Origin: Sphingobacteriaceae bacterium
Lineage (GTDB): Bacteria; Bacteroidota; Bacteroidia; B-17B0; Aurantibacillaceae
Direction: 5' to 3'
DNA: 64,000 bases
Assembly: GCA_947453445.1 (NCBI GenBank)
Contig: CANGGP010000001.1
Span: 1-64,000 of the forward strand
The notes below the pieces were generated by a model. That model was not told where the DNA came from, ran no database searches, and worked only from the letters and a program-made list of their open reading frames with translations. The position numbers and the translations under genes were made by a program. Of this stretch, positions 18,201 through 27,028 are shown piece after piece. Position 1 is the stretch's first letter, and the number at the start of each line of letters is the position of its first letter.

Positions 18201-21093
18201 TTGTTTGGGTAGCAGCTTTTCACTCATTCCGGGTGGTGGCACAACGTATACAATCACGGGAGGTGCTTCAGTGGTGAGCCCTCTTGTAAATACCAATTAT
18301 ACAGTTACCGGTGCTGGTGCAGGTTCATGCACAAATTCAGCTGTTGCGAGCATCACTGTGAATGCCTTGCCAAATGTTTCGATTTCATCCCCTTCAGCCA
18401 TTTGTGTTGGCAATTCTGCCGGCTTAAGCGGCAATGGGGCAATTAGCTATACATGGAGCACTGGTTCTAATTCAAATTCAATTACTGTTTCTCCGTCAAC
18501 GAATAGTGTTTATTCATTGCAAGGTACCAATGCCAATGGTTGTTCAAATACAGCATCAGTGAATCTTACAGTGAATCCATTACCGAGCATCACGGTGAGC
18601 AGCGGCTCAATTTGCTTAGGTAAATCATACACCATTTCTGCTTCAGGGGCGCTTACTTTTACTTTTTCCGGCGGAAGCAATGTGGTTGCTCCCGGTTCCA
18701 CAACAACCTATACAGTGAGTGGAACGAACGCCCAAGCTTGTGTTTCAAGTCCTGTTGTTTCAACAGTTTTTGTATTGGCCTTGCCAAATGTTTCGGTGAA
18801 TAGTGGCAGTATTTGCAGCGGTAATGTATTTACTTTAAATGCGAGTGGTGCATCAACATATGTTTATTCAAGTGGCAGCAATACAGTAAGCCCTAGTAGT
18901 AACAGTGCCTATACTGTGATTGGCACTGCGGCAAATTCTTGTAGCAATACGGCCATTGCAAATGTTAGTGTAAATGCCCTTCCTATTCTAAGCATTAGCA
19001 GCCCAACCGGCATTTGTCTTGGCGCTACGGCAAACCTTTCGGTGAGCGGTGCAGCCACTTATACTTGGAGTACTGGCTCAAACAGTGCATCATTGAGTGT
19101 TTCACCCGGCTCTACAAGCATCTACAGTGTAAGTGGAACAGCAGCCAACACTTGTGTCAATAGCACTACGGTCTCACTTATTGTAAACGCTTTGCCAAGC
19201 ATTTCGGTGAATAGCGGTTCCATTTGTTTGGGTAAGTCTTTCACAATTGTTCCCGGCGGTGCAACAACTTATACTATTGCGGGCGGTTCATTCATTGTGT
19301 CACCATTGCTTAACACCTCCTATTCTGTAACAGGTACTAATGCCAATGGTTGTGTTGCCGCCACGGCCGCCACGGCCGTTATAACGGTTGCTGCATTGCC
19401 AACAGTTGCCGTTAACAGCGGTAGTATTTGTAGTGGACAAACATTTACCATTATTCCTTCAGGGGCAAATGCATACACCGTTGCGGGGGCTTCAAATATT
19501 GTGAACCCATCGGCAACAACTGCTTATACGGTGATTGGGGCCAATGCAAATGGCTGTGTTTCGGCCAATACAGCTACTGCTATTGTTACAGTCTTTAGTT
19601 TACCAACCATCACTGCAGCCAATGCCAGTATTTGTGCCGGTCAATCTTATACCATTGTGCCATCTGGTGCCAGTTCATATACATATTCAGGAGGTAGCAA
19701 TGTAGTGAGTCCAAATTCAACCACAATATATTCAGTTTCGGGCACCAATACATCGGGTTGTACGGCTTTAAATGCTGCAACTTTAAATGTAGTGGTGAAT
19801 CCTTTACCAACTGTTTCGGTGGCAAATGCGAGCATTTGTAGCGGACAAGCCTACACCATCGCGCCTAGTGGTGCAAGTACTTATAGTATTCAGGGTGGCA
19901 GTTTTGTGGTTAATCCTACTGCCAACTCAACCTATACCATCATTGGACTCAGCACCGCATCTTGTCTAGCATCCCAGGCTGCAACAGTATCTATAACGGT
20001 TTACAGTTTGCCAACAATCACCGTGGCAGGAGGTACTATTTGTGCCGGACAACAGTTTACCTTATCGCCAAGCGGCGCAACTTCATACACTTATTCTTCC
20101 GGTTCAGCGCTTGTAAGTCCGAGTACAAGCACCATGTATAGTGTAACGGGCACCAACGCAAACAATTGTTCCTCAGCAATTAGCGCAACAGCCTTCATTA
20201 CGGTAAATCCGAGTCCAAGCATAACAGTGTCGAATGCTACCATTTGCGCCGGACAGTCATTTACTTTACAACCTTTGGGAGCTGTTAGTTATACTTATCA
20301 AGGTGGCTCTGCAGTAATAAATCCCACGGCCAATGCTACTTTTACTATTTCCGGAAGTAGTAACCTCGGCTGTGTGTCATTGCAATCTGCCACCGCTGCC
20401 ATAACGGTTAACGCCTTGCCTATAGTTACCGTTAATAGTGGTAGTATTTGTGTCGGACAATCATTTACGGTTTCACCAGCCGGTGCCCAAACATACAGTA
20501 TTACCGGCGGCAACTTTGTGGTAAATCCAAGTTCAAATTCCACCTACACTGTAACCGGAACCGGATCGCAAGCTTGTATTTCGCAACCGGTTATTTCAAC
20601 AATTACGGTTTTCGCTTTGCCGCAATTGAGCATGGCTGCAAATCCGGCGAATTTATGTGTAGGGGAAACCACTACATTGACTGTAAGCGGTGCAAGTTCT
20701 TATACATGGAATAATGGCAGCAATCAATCTACAATTGTGTCAAGTCCCACCGTTAGTACAATTTATTCACTCAGTGCCATGAATGCAAATGGTTGTGTTA
20801 ACAACGGTTCAATTAGTGTTCAAGTGGACGCCTGTTTGGGTTTAAATGAAAAACAATCTAGTCCAATGTTGATGATTTATCCAAATCCTAGTGAAGGTGT
20901 ATTTTATTTGCGTTTACAAAGAACAGATGGATGTGAATTGACAGTTTACAATGTTTTAGGTGAAATAATTTATTCAATGAAAGAACTGGGTGAAACCACT
21001 GTCATCGATTTATCGAGCTTTATGAAGGGCATCTATATTTTTGAAATAAAAGATCAGAAGAATAGATGGCTTCAAAAGACCATTATCGAATAA
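15271..21093 (+). CDS. Giant T9SS-secreted adhesin: two LamG, PKD-like, 19 Ig-like repeats
   Basis: 1940 residues. Order: signal peptide (to LHAQ); LamG domain 1 (about 25-245); LamG domain 2 (about 253-468); a PKD-like domain (about 478-548, WNWLIPGATNTISTVQNPSAVF); 19 tandem Ig-like repeats of about 68-72 residues (about 549-1855); T9SS type A domain (MIYPNPSEGVFYLRL to NRWLQKTIIE). Each repeat holds two Cys (one in SICxGxxF, one in GTNxxGCV), a GAxxYT centre and ends in ITVxxLP. Repeats 1, 2, 5, 8, 11 and 19 have YTWxTG; the rest have YTYxGG or YTIxGG. Composition is very rich in Ser, Thr and Asn. Likely a long stalk that holds the LamG heads away from the cell. Confidence 0.92.
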   Translation: MKKIFLHFVVFFCISWQYQLHAQINLNTSLTACYALDANAIDPVNSLSGTVAAVFPTFDRFNTGNAAMSFTGSSISYIQLPNSALIQPTNAITFATWIKLGALTTNQYVVFTKNNSTSNFEAYAMAIANTGSGYKFRVHKGDGSGTTTYTDAVTSLSVNTWYHAAFTMDNSAIKVYVNGVLENTIAVSYGFNYQSGKNVILGGSNESTFNLPLFGNLDNVKFYNRVLSSTEIAALYSSDPNCANYVVSNISNSLSACYALNGNGTEPISNLTATLSAVTSTVDRNNVTNAAIQLSGSSSSQLILPDNPLIKPANAISFSAWIKPISNSNAYILFTKNSLSSNFEAYNLCLDPSAHFMTRKCGPLGTNQVTSPSTVTPNLWYHVVSTIDNSAVKLYVNGVLQGTASSTFNGFDFVSGKNVILGGTNESYNAPFSGSIDNARFYNRTLSAAEVLYLYTQDPTCITNTLVPNSVFIPATTVVCVGSAVSFSDVSTNSPTSWNWLIPGATNTISTVQNPSAVFNTPGVFVASLTAANVNGSGNTYTQTITVSASPTIAIAASNTSVCSGQSISLIASGASTYTWSNNSNAATLTQSPTSNTVFSVSGQNSLGCVSSASINITVNSVSPIIIASTSNTLCEGQSAFVLASGASSYTWNTGAIASAISVTPNITTNYTVSASNSLGCVASATTAITVYSLPIVSLNNGTICAGNVFTFVPSGANSYTIAGGSYTVSPASTGNYTLIGSSLQSCMSSNTATATLSVNAMPTVNVNSGFACVGNAYTLVPTGASFYTIVPGGSTIVNPTSNTNYTVFGSNGNACVANAVANVAVVAPPLLSITAPSIICIGNNASLVANGANLYNWNTGASTSSIVVSPSVNTTYSVTGANLFGCVSTSTFALNVSNVPTIAVNSGSICMGNAFAMLPTGAISYTYSSGTSIVNPIANTNYTVIGSTAPGCISAPVVSSVIVQSLPSITVNSGAICLGSSFSLIPGGGTTYTITGGASVVSPLVNTNYTVTGAGAGSCTNSAVASITVNALPNVSISSPSAICVGNSAGLSGNGAISYTWSTGSNSNSITVSPSTNSVYSLQGTNANGCSNTASVNLTVNPLPSITVSSGSICLGKSYTISASGALTFTFSGGSNVVAPGSTTTYTVSGTNAQACVSSPVVSTVFVLALPNVSVNSGSICSGNVFTLNASGASTYVYSSGSNTVSPSSNSAYTVIGTAANSCSNTAIANVSVNALPILSISSPTGICLGATANLSVSGAATYTWSTGSNSASLSVSPGSTSIYSVSGTAANTCVNSTTVSLIVNALPSISVNSGSICLGKSFTIVPGGATTYTIAGGSFIVSPLLNTSYSVTGTNANGCVAATAATAVITVAALPTVAVNSGSICSGQTFTIIPSGANAYTVAGASNIVNPSATTAYTVIGANANGCVSANTATAIVTVFSLPTITAANASICAGQSYTIVPSGASSYTYSGGSNVVSPNSTTIYSVSGTNTSGCTALNAATLNVVVNPLPTVSVANASICSGQAYTIAPSGASTYSIQGGSFVVNPTANSTYTIIGLSTASCLASQAATVSITVYSLPTITVAGGTICAGQQFTLSPSGATSYTYSSGSALVSPSTSTMYSVTGTNANNCSSAISATAFITVNPSPSITVSNATICAGQSFTLQPLGAVSYTYQGGSAVINPTANATFTISGSSNLGCVSLQSATAAITVNALPIVTVNSGSICVGQSFTVSPAGAQTYSITGGNFVVNPSSNSTYTVTGTGSQACISQPVISTITVFALPQLSMAANPANLCVGETTTLTVSGASSYTWNNGSNQSTIVSSPTVSTIYSLSAMNANGCVNNGSISVQVDACLGLNEKQSSPMLMIYPNPSEGVFYLRLQRTDGCELTVYNVLGEIIYSMKELGETTVIDLSSFMKGIYIFEIKDQKNRWLQKTIIE
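16911..20836 (+). repeat. Nineteen tandem Ig-like repeats in the giant adhesin gene
   Basis: About 205-216 bases per unit. Units 5, 8 and 11 begin with SI(S/T)xP and carry Trp, while the two units after each do not, which gives a three-unit super-period over units 5-13. Units differ at many positions, so they are old duplications rather than recent copies. Confidence 0.85.
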
Positions 21094-21123
21094 TGTTAAA
21101 TTTATTTTAATTTAAAACGGCAC

Positions 21124-21131
21124 TATTTTTG
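21124..21131 (+). promoter_or_regulatory. Bacteroidota -7 box before SprB-repeat protein gene
   Basis: TATTTTTG matches TAnnTTTG, 32 bases before the ATG at 21164. No -33 TTTG is evident at the right distance. Confidence 0.4.
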
Positions 21132-21163
21132 ATGCTTTTAACCAACACTAAAACCCCAATCAT

Positions 21164-24100
21164 ATGAAAAACTTTACTAGATTTTTAACCTTTGTGTTTG
21201 TTTTGAGTTTTTGTCTTCTATCAAATCAATCCTTTTCACAAGCCTTAACTGCAACCGTGTTAACGCAACCGTGTAATAACAACGGCAAAATAGGGGTCAC
21301 GGCCATTGGTTTTACACCACCCATTTCCTATACATACATGAATGTGTCAATGCAACAAACTGTGCACGCTAGTGTTGCAAGTAATACTGATAACCTTTCA
21401 AATGTACCGGCATATTTTAATCAATACATTAATCCTAATATTTGGTATATCTCTGCTTCAGATGGTGTACACAATGCGAATGTCACAGTGTCGTTTACCG
21501 CCCCTTTCAGTTTTAGCTTTTCCATGGCGTTTGCTATCTGCCCTTCTTTAAGCACTGTCCAAGCATCGTCATTTGCAGGCGGCACGGCCCCTTATAATTG
21601 CTTATGGACAAATACAACGACCAATCAAACATATCCTACCAATCCCGCACAGGTGCCTAATGGTGATTACATGTTGGAAGTAACAGATGGCGCGGGTTGC
21701 AAAGTAACGAGTACCGGCACAACAAATTTAACTGTAAATTCAAATCCAGGTTATACTGTATCCGTTTCCGGCAGCCCTGCAAATTGTTTAAATGGAACAG
21801 GTACTGTCACTACAATTGGCGGAACTGGACCTTTTACTTACCAGTGGAGTAATGGTGCCACCACCCAAGCCGTTGGAAATTTACCTATGGGCACTTATAA
21901 TTGTACTGTTACAGCAGCCAATGGTTGTAAAAATACTGCCTATCATTATGTAAGTCAAGCAATAACTATTAATCCTAACATTAATGGCAGTCCGGCCAAC
22001 TGTGCAAATGGTACAGCAAGCGTTGTTCCAACAGGTGGCACTGGACCTTATACTTGTTTGTGGAATAATGGTGCAACAACCTTAACACGTAGTGGATTAA
22101 TGCTCGGAAATATAAGTTGTACTGTTACTGATGTAAATGGTTGTGTTTGTCATGCAAATTATTTTGTGCCTCAAGCAGTATCCATTAATTACACCAACAC
22201 AGTATCTAATGCGCAATGCGCACAAGCTAACGGCACAGTGATGAGTTTTGTTACAGGAGGCACCGCGCCATACAACTATCTTTGGAGTAATGGTGCTAAT
22301 AGCGCTAATTTGCTAAATATTTCAGGCGGACAAAACTACCAGGTGCAAATTACAGATGCACAAGGTTGTCTTGGATTTGGCTCCGTTTATGTGGGGATAA
22401 ATTCCCCAGTCAATGTTACTTATTCGAGCACCCCAAGTAATTGCACATTAACAAATGGCGCAGCCACAGTTATTGCTACAGGAGGTACGCCGCCTTATGC
22501 TTATACTTGGTATACCTTTCCAAACAACGTGAACACAAATAATGTTTCGAATTTAAGCAGTGGCATTTATTATTTTCAAGTTGTTGATGCAGTAGGATGC
22601 ACTGCCAATGGCGGTGTAAACATTCCAAACAATACCAATTTAACAGGATCAATTTCGGCTTATAATGTGCCTTGTCCAACAACAACCGGAAATGTGGTGG
22701 CCATTGCCTCAGGTTCAAATATGCCTTTAACGTATTTATGGAATAATGCCGCTACAACCAGTTCGCTTAGTGGTGTTAATTTAGGTGTTTACACTTGCAC
22801 CATTACCGATGCGATGGGCTGCAAAATCGTAAAATCTGCATCTTTTCAACAATACAGTACCATTAATGTCGGTTTTATACCAACACCTGCGTCATGTATA
22901 TTTTCAAATAATGGTTCACTTGTAGCCAATGCCACCGGTGGCCAAGCACCATATACATATCAATGGACGAATGGTCAAAATGGCGCCACACTTTCAAATT
23001 TAAGTGTAGGAACTTATGCTGTAAGGGCCATAGCAGCTAACGGTTGTAGCATAACCGCAAGCAGTTATCTTGGTTATACCCCTAACAACAATGCGTGTTA
23101 TTGTTTAATAACAGGGACTGTATATAACGACAGCAATAACAATTGCCAGCAAGGTTTCGGTGAACTGGGCATACCGAATATCCAGATTCATTGTGCAGGA
23201 TTTGGTTCAACTTATACCGACCAAAATGGCATTTACAGTTTTATGGTCCCTTCCGGCACTTATACGCTCAGTGAATCGGTTCAGCCATATTACCCTTTGG
23301 CCAATTGCCAAAACAACAATCAAGTTGTTAATGTTACAGCAGCTTCAAATTGTGTGTTGACAATTAATTTTGCAAACAATACAATTCCAATACATGATTT
23401 ACACATCATCACCACAAATCAGAATTCGCCGGTTCCGGGCGGCACACATGCTAAAGCAATCATTGTGCAAAATGAAGGTACCCTAGTAGAAAACAACGTG
23501 CGCTTGGCTTATGGGCATGATGGTAAGTTAAATTACAGTAGCTCTACATTCAATTTCACACAGCCCAATTCAAGCGGTTTTCCGAATTGGTACCGCGTTA
23601 ATAGCGGATTATCGTCAATTGCACCAAATGGCAGTTTGTGTGGTTGGGTTTCTTACAATGTACCAAGCAATATTCCATTGTCTACACTTGTGAACACAAA
23701 CGATACGGTTTCACACTTATCACCGGTGAATACTGCTTGGCTAACCGACAATACCCCATGGAACAATGTGAATTCGAATCAAGTAATCACCATTGGATCT
23801 TACGATCCCAATTTCAAAGAGGTTTCTCCGGCAGGTACCGGACCACAAGGCAATATTAGCACAAGCGATTCCATTCTCACCTACGTTGTGCATTTTCAAA
23901 ATACAGGTTCTTACTTCGCGCAAAACATTGTGGTCATCGATACACTCGACCCTAGTTTGCGCGTTTCGAGCCTTCGTCCGGGTTATGGCAGTAAAAAATT
24001 CACCACCACCATTAGCGAAACCGGTGTGTGCAGATTTAGTTTTGATAACATTAACTTGCCTTGGAAATCAAGTTACGGTGATGTATTAAGTTCAGGATTT

Positions 24101-24529
24101 TTTGTGTATTCGGTGAAACTGAAACCCAATTTAACATTGGGAACACAAATTAAAAACAAAGCAGCCATTTATTTTGATTACAATGAACCCATCATTACCA
24201 ACACCACTAAAAACACATTGGCCAGCATCGTTACCAGTACAACGGGCATCAAAAATCAAACTAGTAATGCGGCATTTGATTTGCTTTTGTATCCAAACCC
24301 CGCCAACAACGAATTGTATTTGAAAGTTTTTACCAAGGTAAATGAGTCGGGTATTTTGCAGTTGTATGATTTAAGTGGTCGCCAATTAGCCAATCAATCC
24401 ATTGAATTAAATGCGGGTGAAAATGTGTTTCATGAAAACACCTCAGGTTTAAAAGCCGGGATTTATTTTGTTTCCCTAAAAACGGAGACTGGTATTTTGG
24501 TGAAAAAGCTGCTGATTGAGAAGAATTAG
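21164..24529 (+). CDS. T9SS-secreted SprB-repeat surface protein with SdrD-B-like and DUF7619 domains
   Basis: 1121 residues: signal peptide (LLSNQSFSQ); a degenerate first module; seven SprB-type repeats between about 125 and 645 (for example GSPANCLNGTGTVTTIGGTG followed by TYQWSNGATT); an SdrD B-like domain opening at about 650 (ITGTVYNDSNNNCQQGFGE); a DUF7619-type conserved-repeat domain (DPNFKEVSP, VHFQNTGSYFAQNIVVIDTL, IYFDYNEPIITNT); and a T9SS domain (LLYPNPANNELYLKV to VKKLLIEKN). SprB repeats are known from the gliding adhesin SprB of Flavobacterium; this protein is far shorter, so surface adhesion is more likely than gliding itself. Confidence 0.9.
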   Translation: MKNFTRFLTFVFVLSFCLLSNQSFSQALTATVLTQPCNNNGKIGVTAIGFTPPISYTYMNVSMQQTVHASVASNTDNLSNVPAYFNQYINPNIWYISASDGVHNANVTVSFTAPFSFSFSMAFAICPSLSTVQASSFAGGTAPYNCLWTNTTTNQTYPTNPAQVPNGDYMLEVTDGAGCKVTSTGTTNLTVNSNPGYTVSVSGSPANCLNGTGTVTTIGGTGPFTYQWSNGATTQAVGNLPMGTYNCTVTAANGCKNTAYHYVSQAITINPNINGSPANCANGTASVVPTGGTGPYTCLWNNGATTLTRSGLMLGNISCTVTDVNGCVCHANYFVPQAVSINYTNTVSNAQCAQANGTVMSFVTGGTAPYNYLWSNGANSANLLNISGGQNYQVQITDAQGCLGFGSVYVGINSPVNVTYSSTPSNCTLTNGAATVIATGGTPPYAYTWYTFPNNVNTNNVSNLSSGIYYFQVVDAVGCTANGGVNIPNNTNLTGSISAYNVPCPTTTGNVVAIASGSNMPLTYLWNNAATTSSLSGVNLGVYTCTITDAMGCKIVKSASFQQYSTINVGFIPTPASCIFSNNGSLVANATGGQAPYTYQWTNGQNGATLSNLSVGTYAVRAIAANGCSITASSYLGYTPNNNACYCLITGTVYNDSNNNCQQGFGELGIPNIQIHCAGFGSTYTDQNGIYSFMVPSGTYTLSESVQPYYPLANCQNNNQVVNVTAASNCVLTINFANNTIPIHDLHIITTNQNSPVPGGTHAKAIIVQNEGTLVENNVRLAYGHDGKLNYSSSTFNFTQPNSSGFPNWYRVNSGLSSIAPNGSLCGWVSYNVPSNIPLSTLVNTNDTVSHLSPVNTAWLTDNTPWNNVNSNQVITIGSYDPNFKEVSPAGTGPQGNISTSDSILTYVVHFQNTGSYFAQNIVVIDTLDPSLRVSSLRPGYGSKKFTTTISETGVCRFSFDNINLPWKSSYGDVLSSGFFVYSVKLKPNLTLGTQIKNKAAIYFDYNEPIITNTTKNTLASIVTSTTGIKNQTSNAAFDLLLYPNPANNELYLKVFTKVNESGILQLYDLSGRQLANQSIELNAGENVFHENTSGLKAGIYFVSLKTETGILVKKLLIEKN

Positions 24530-24655
24530 TAAAAGATTCATTGATTCTCTTGCATTCATGATCAATAATTGGTGGATTCATAAAATTAAACATCTAAAAT
24601 TTATTGATTTTCTTTGAGTGAAGGGCTATTTAGCTTAATTTTATTATGCAAAAGG

Positions 24656-26149
24656 ATGAAAATTGGTTTGGTCATAGGATGTTGTTTTTTGTTTCATTGC
24701 ATCGGTGCACAAGTAAATTTGAATTATGGACTAGGTGCTTGTTATAGTTTCGACGGCAATGCCTTTGATCCCATCAACAATAACAATGGCTTATTAAATA
24801 ACATTATTAATACCGGCAATCGTTTCAATAATAGTAATATGGCTTTGGCTTTTGGCGGTAACACCACCAGCTACATTGAATTGCCATCTAATGTTAACGT
24901 CAAGCCTTCGAATGCCTTCAGTTTTTCATGTTGGTTGCGTTACAATTTAAGTACATTGTCCAACTGCGTTGTTTTGTTTACCAAAAACAATCAAAGCACT
25001 AACATTGATGCATATAGTCTCTCGATTGCAAACAATAATGGAAGCTACAAGTTTTTAGCCAAAAAATCATCTGCTGTAGGTGCCAATTCGGTATATTCAA
25101 CTACATCTGTTACGCCCAATACCTGGTTTCATGTTGTTGCAACCATCGACAATAACAATATGGTGATGTATGTAAATGGTGTTATGGAAGCATCAACTAG
25201 TGTTTCTTTTAACGGCTTTGATTATATGGCGGGAAAAAATGTGTACTTAGGCGGCACTAATGAAAACAGCTTTAACCAACCATTTCAGGGAAGTATCGAT
25301 AATGCAAGGTTTTATGATCGCGCCATTAATGCAGCTGAAGTAAACTATTTGTACATTTTAGATCCGGTTTGTGTAACCCAAAGTATGTCACCTGTTTCTT
25401 CTTTTTCTTTATCAACTGATACACTTTGTTCAAATCAATTATTACACGTCATCGACCAATCTTCTAACACGCCAACATCATGGTTATGGTCGTGCAGTAA
25501 CTGCAGTTTAACAAACGCCAACAGCAATAACCCTTTTATTTCCTTTAGCAGCACGGGTGTACAAACTGTTGGCTTAATTGCTTCAAATACCAACGGATCT
25601 GGCAGTATTGTTACTCAAACACTCATGGTGATGCCCATTCCAATTGTTAGCATTAGCGGTTACACCACGCTATGTCCGGGCGAAACACGTTTGTATACTG
25701 CAAGCGGCGCAGTAAATTACATATGGCCTGCAAATCCGGTTTGTTTTAATTCACCGAGTCCTGTGGTGGGACCAACAGTATATGTAGGTATTAGTACTGT
25801 TGGTAATTTCCCGTTATTTGTAAATGGTGCAGATGCCTTTGGCTGTGTTGGCAGTAAAACAATAACCATTCGTAGAGTGAGCGATTGTTTTGTATTTGGG
25901 ATCAAAGAGGAGGATTTCAAAAACAGGATAACGCTTTCACCAAATCCGGCCCACAATGAATTAAATATTGAAAATAACAGCGGCAAAATAATAAATTATT
26001 ATTTACACAATGCAATTGGTAACCAAATCAGAGAAGGTATTGTAGAAGAAAAAATAAAAATCAATCTTAGTGATTTGGCACGAGGTGTTTACATTCTCGA
26101 ATTGCAACAATTAGATGATCGTTACCGTCAAAAAATTATTGTAGAATAA
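24656..26149 (+). CDS. T9SS-secreted LamG plus PKD-like protein
   Basis: 497 residues from the ATG at 24656 (MKIGLVIGCCFLFHCIGAQ, a good signal peptide); a TTG start further upstream would bury the signal. LamG domain (about 22-238; FSFSCWLRYNLSTLSNCVVLFTK, WFHVVATIDNNNMVMYVNG, IDNARFYDRAINAAEV), a PKD-like domain (about 245-320; SSNTPTSWLWSCSNCSL), an Ig-like remnant with CPGETRLYTASGAVNYIW, and a T9SS domain (LSPNPAHNELNIEN to RYRQKIIVE). It shares both modules with the giant adhesin upstream and looks like a shortened paralogue of it. Confidence 0.9.
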   Translation: MKIGLVIGCCFLFHCIGAQVNLNYGLGACYSFDGNAFDPINNNNGLLNNIINTGNRFNNSNMALAFGGNTTSYIELPSNVNVKPSNAFSFSCWLRYNLSTLSNCVVLFTKNNQSTNIDAYSLSIANNNGSYKFLAKKSSAVGANSVYSTTSVTPNTWFHVVATIDNNNMVMYVNGVMEASTSVSFNGFDYMAGKNVYLGGTNENSFNQPFQGSIDNARFYDRAINAAEVNYLYILDPVCVTQSMSPVSSFSLSTDTLCSNQLLHVIDQSSNTPTSWLWSCSNCSLTNANSNNPFISFSSTGVQTVGLIASNTNGSGSIVTQTLMVMPIPIVSISGYTTLCPGETRLYTASGAVNYIWPANPVCFNSPSPVVGPTVYVGISTVGNFPLFVNGADAFGCVGSKTITIRRVSDCFVFGIKEEDFKNRITLSPNPAHNELNIENNSGKIINYYLHNAIGNQIREGIVEEKIKINLSDLARGVYILELQQLDDRYRQKIIVE

Positions 26150-26312
26150 TTAATAAAGACTTTCTTCTCTGTTAATTTCATCCTACTTCTTTAGTTTGAA
26201 CTAAGTTTGAATACACTTCAGTATAAGTTTATATACTGGATTGTGTGACAAAAATCCTTTTAAATGATAATTGTAGCATGCCTTTTTTTGTTTGGAAACC
26301 TGGTTTATTTTA

Positions 26313-26353
26313 GCGTTGCGGTTCCAAATCTTAAAGCTTTGGAACCGCAACGC
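26313..26353 (+). repeat. 5' hairpin of the RAYT unit
   Basis: GCGTTGCGGTTCCAAA (26313-26328) pairs perfectly with its complement at 26338-26353 around a 9-base loop, a 16-bp stem ending 4 bases before the RAYT start codon. A loose TTTGGAAACCT at 26291-26301 matches the 3' arms. The gap 26150-26312 otherwise holds only a small CAGTATA/TATACTG hairpin (26219-26238) without a T-run. Confidence 0.85.
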
Positions 26354-26357
26354 ACGC

Positions 26358-26984
26358 ATGGAACGCCTTAAGCCGGAGCACACATATCATGTTTTCAATC
26401 GCGCCAATGGCAGCGAAAAAATATTTATAACAAACGAGCATTGTCGGTATTTTTTATACCTATACCATAAACATATCAGGCCGATTGCGCATACATATGC
26501 ATTTTGTCTAATGCCCAACCATTTCCACTTTCTTGTTAAAATAAAAACACAAGATGAAATTTTGGAGGCTTACCAAATTTTGAAACATGAAAAGGCGGGT
26601 AAAAAACTACCAAAGTTTAAGGGTTATGAAAATTACCTCAGTAAACAATTTTCCAATTTATTTAGTGCATACACACAAGCATTTAATAAGGATCAAAATA
26701 GAATGGGAAGTTTGTTTATCAAAAATTTTAAACGGAAAGTAGTTTTAGACGATGTTTACTTGCTGCGTTTGGTGCAATACATTCACCGAAATCCGCTTGT
26801 TGCCGGTTTGTGCCAAAAGCTTGAGGACTGGGAGTACTCATCCTTCGAAGTATTGTTGTTGCAAAATCAAAAATTTAAATTTCTTGACATACACACACCG
26901 GTATCTTGGTACCACAACACCCTAAATTTTCGAATGGCACACTTCAAAGATATTGAACTTGAGTTTGAACTGGATATCGCGTAG
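26358..26984 (+). CDS. REP-associated tyrosine transposase (RAYT), Y1_Tnp superfamily
   Basis: 208 residues starting at MERLKPEHTYHVFNRAN. A longer reading from 26292 would run through the hairpin and is rejected. HUH nuclease motif LMPNHFHFLV supplies the metal-binding His pair; the catalytic Tyr is probably in LFSAYTQAFNK; the RAYT signatures MGSLFIKNFKRK and YIHRNPLVAG follow. These enzymes cut and join single-stranded DNA at REP hairpins. The stop codon TAG lies inside the left arm of the downstream hairpin (GCGTAG). Convergent with rimO, whose stop is 57 bases away. Confidence 0.88.
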   Translation: MERLKPEHTYHVFNRANGSEKIFITNEHCRYFLYLYHKHIRPIAHTYAFCLMPNHFHFLVKIKTQDEILEAYQILKHEKAGKKLPKFKGYENYLSKQFSNLFSAYTQAFNKDQNRMGSLFIKNFKRKVVLDDVYLLRLVQYIHRNPLVAGLCQKLEDWEYSSFEVLLLQNQKFKFLDIHTPVSWYHNTLNFRMAHFKDIELEFELDIA

Positions 26985-27018
26985 GTTTCCAAAGTTTAGG
27001 AACTTTGGAAACCTACGC
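26979..27018 (+). repeat. 3' hairpin of the RAYT unit, also carries the RAYT stop codon
   Basis: GCGTAGGTTTCCAAAGTT (26979-26996), loop TAGG, then its exact complement (27001-27018): an 18-bp perfect stem. The RAYT stop TAG is 26982-26984. It may also act as a terminator between convergent genes. Confidence 0.9.
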
Positions 27019-27028
27019 TAAGTTTAAG

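Noticed and set aside
16911..20836. Repeats in the giant gene as a CRISPR or transposon
   Set aside because: They are protein repeats with diverged DNA and keep the reading frame throughout.
26292..26357. N-terminal extension of the RAYT
   Set aside because: It would translate the 5' hairpin; the family starts at the MERLKPEHTYH segment.
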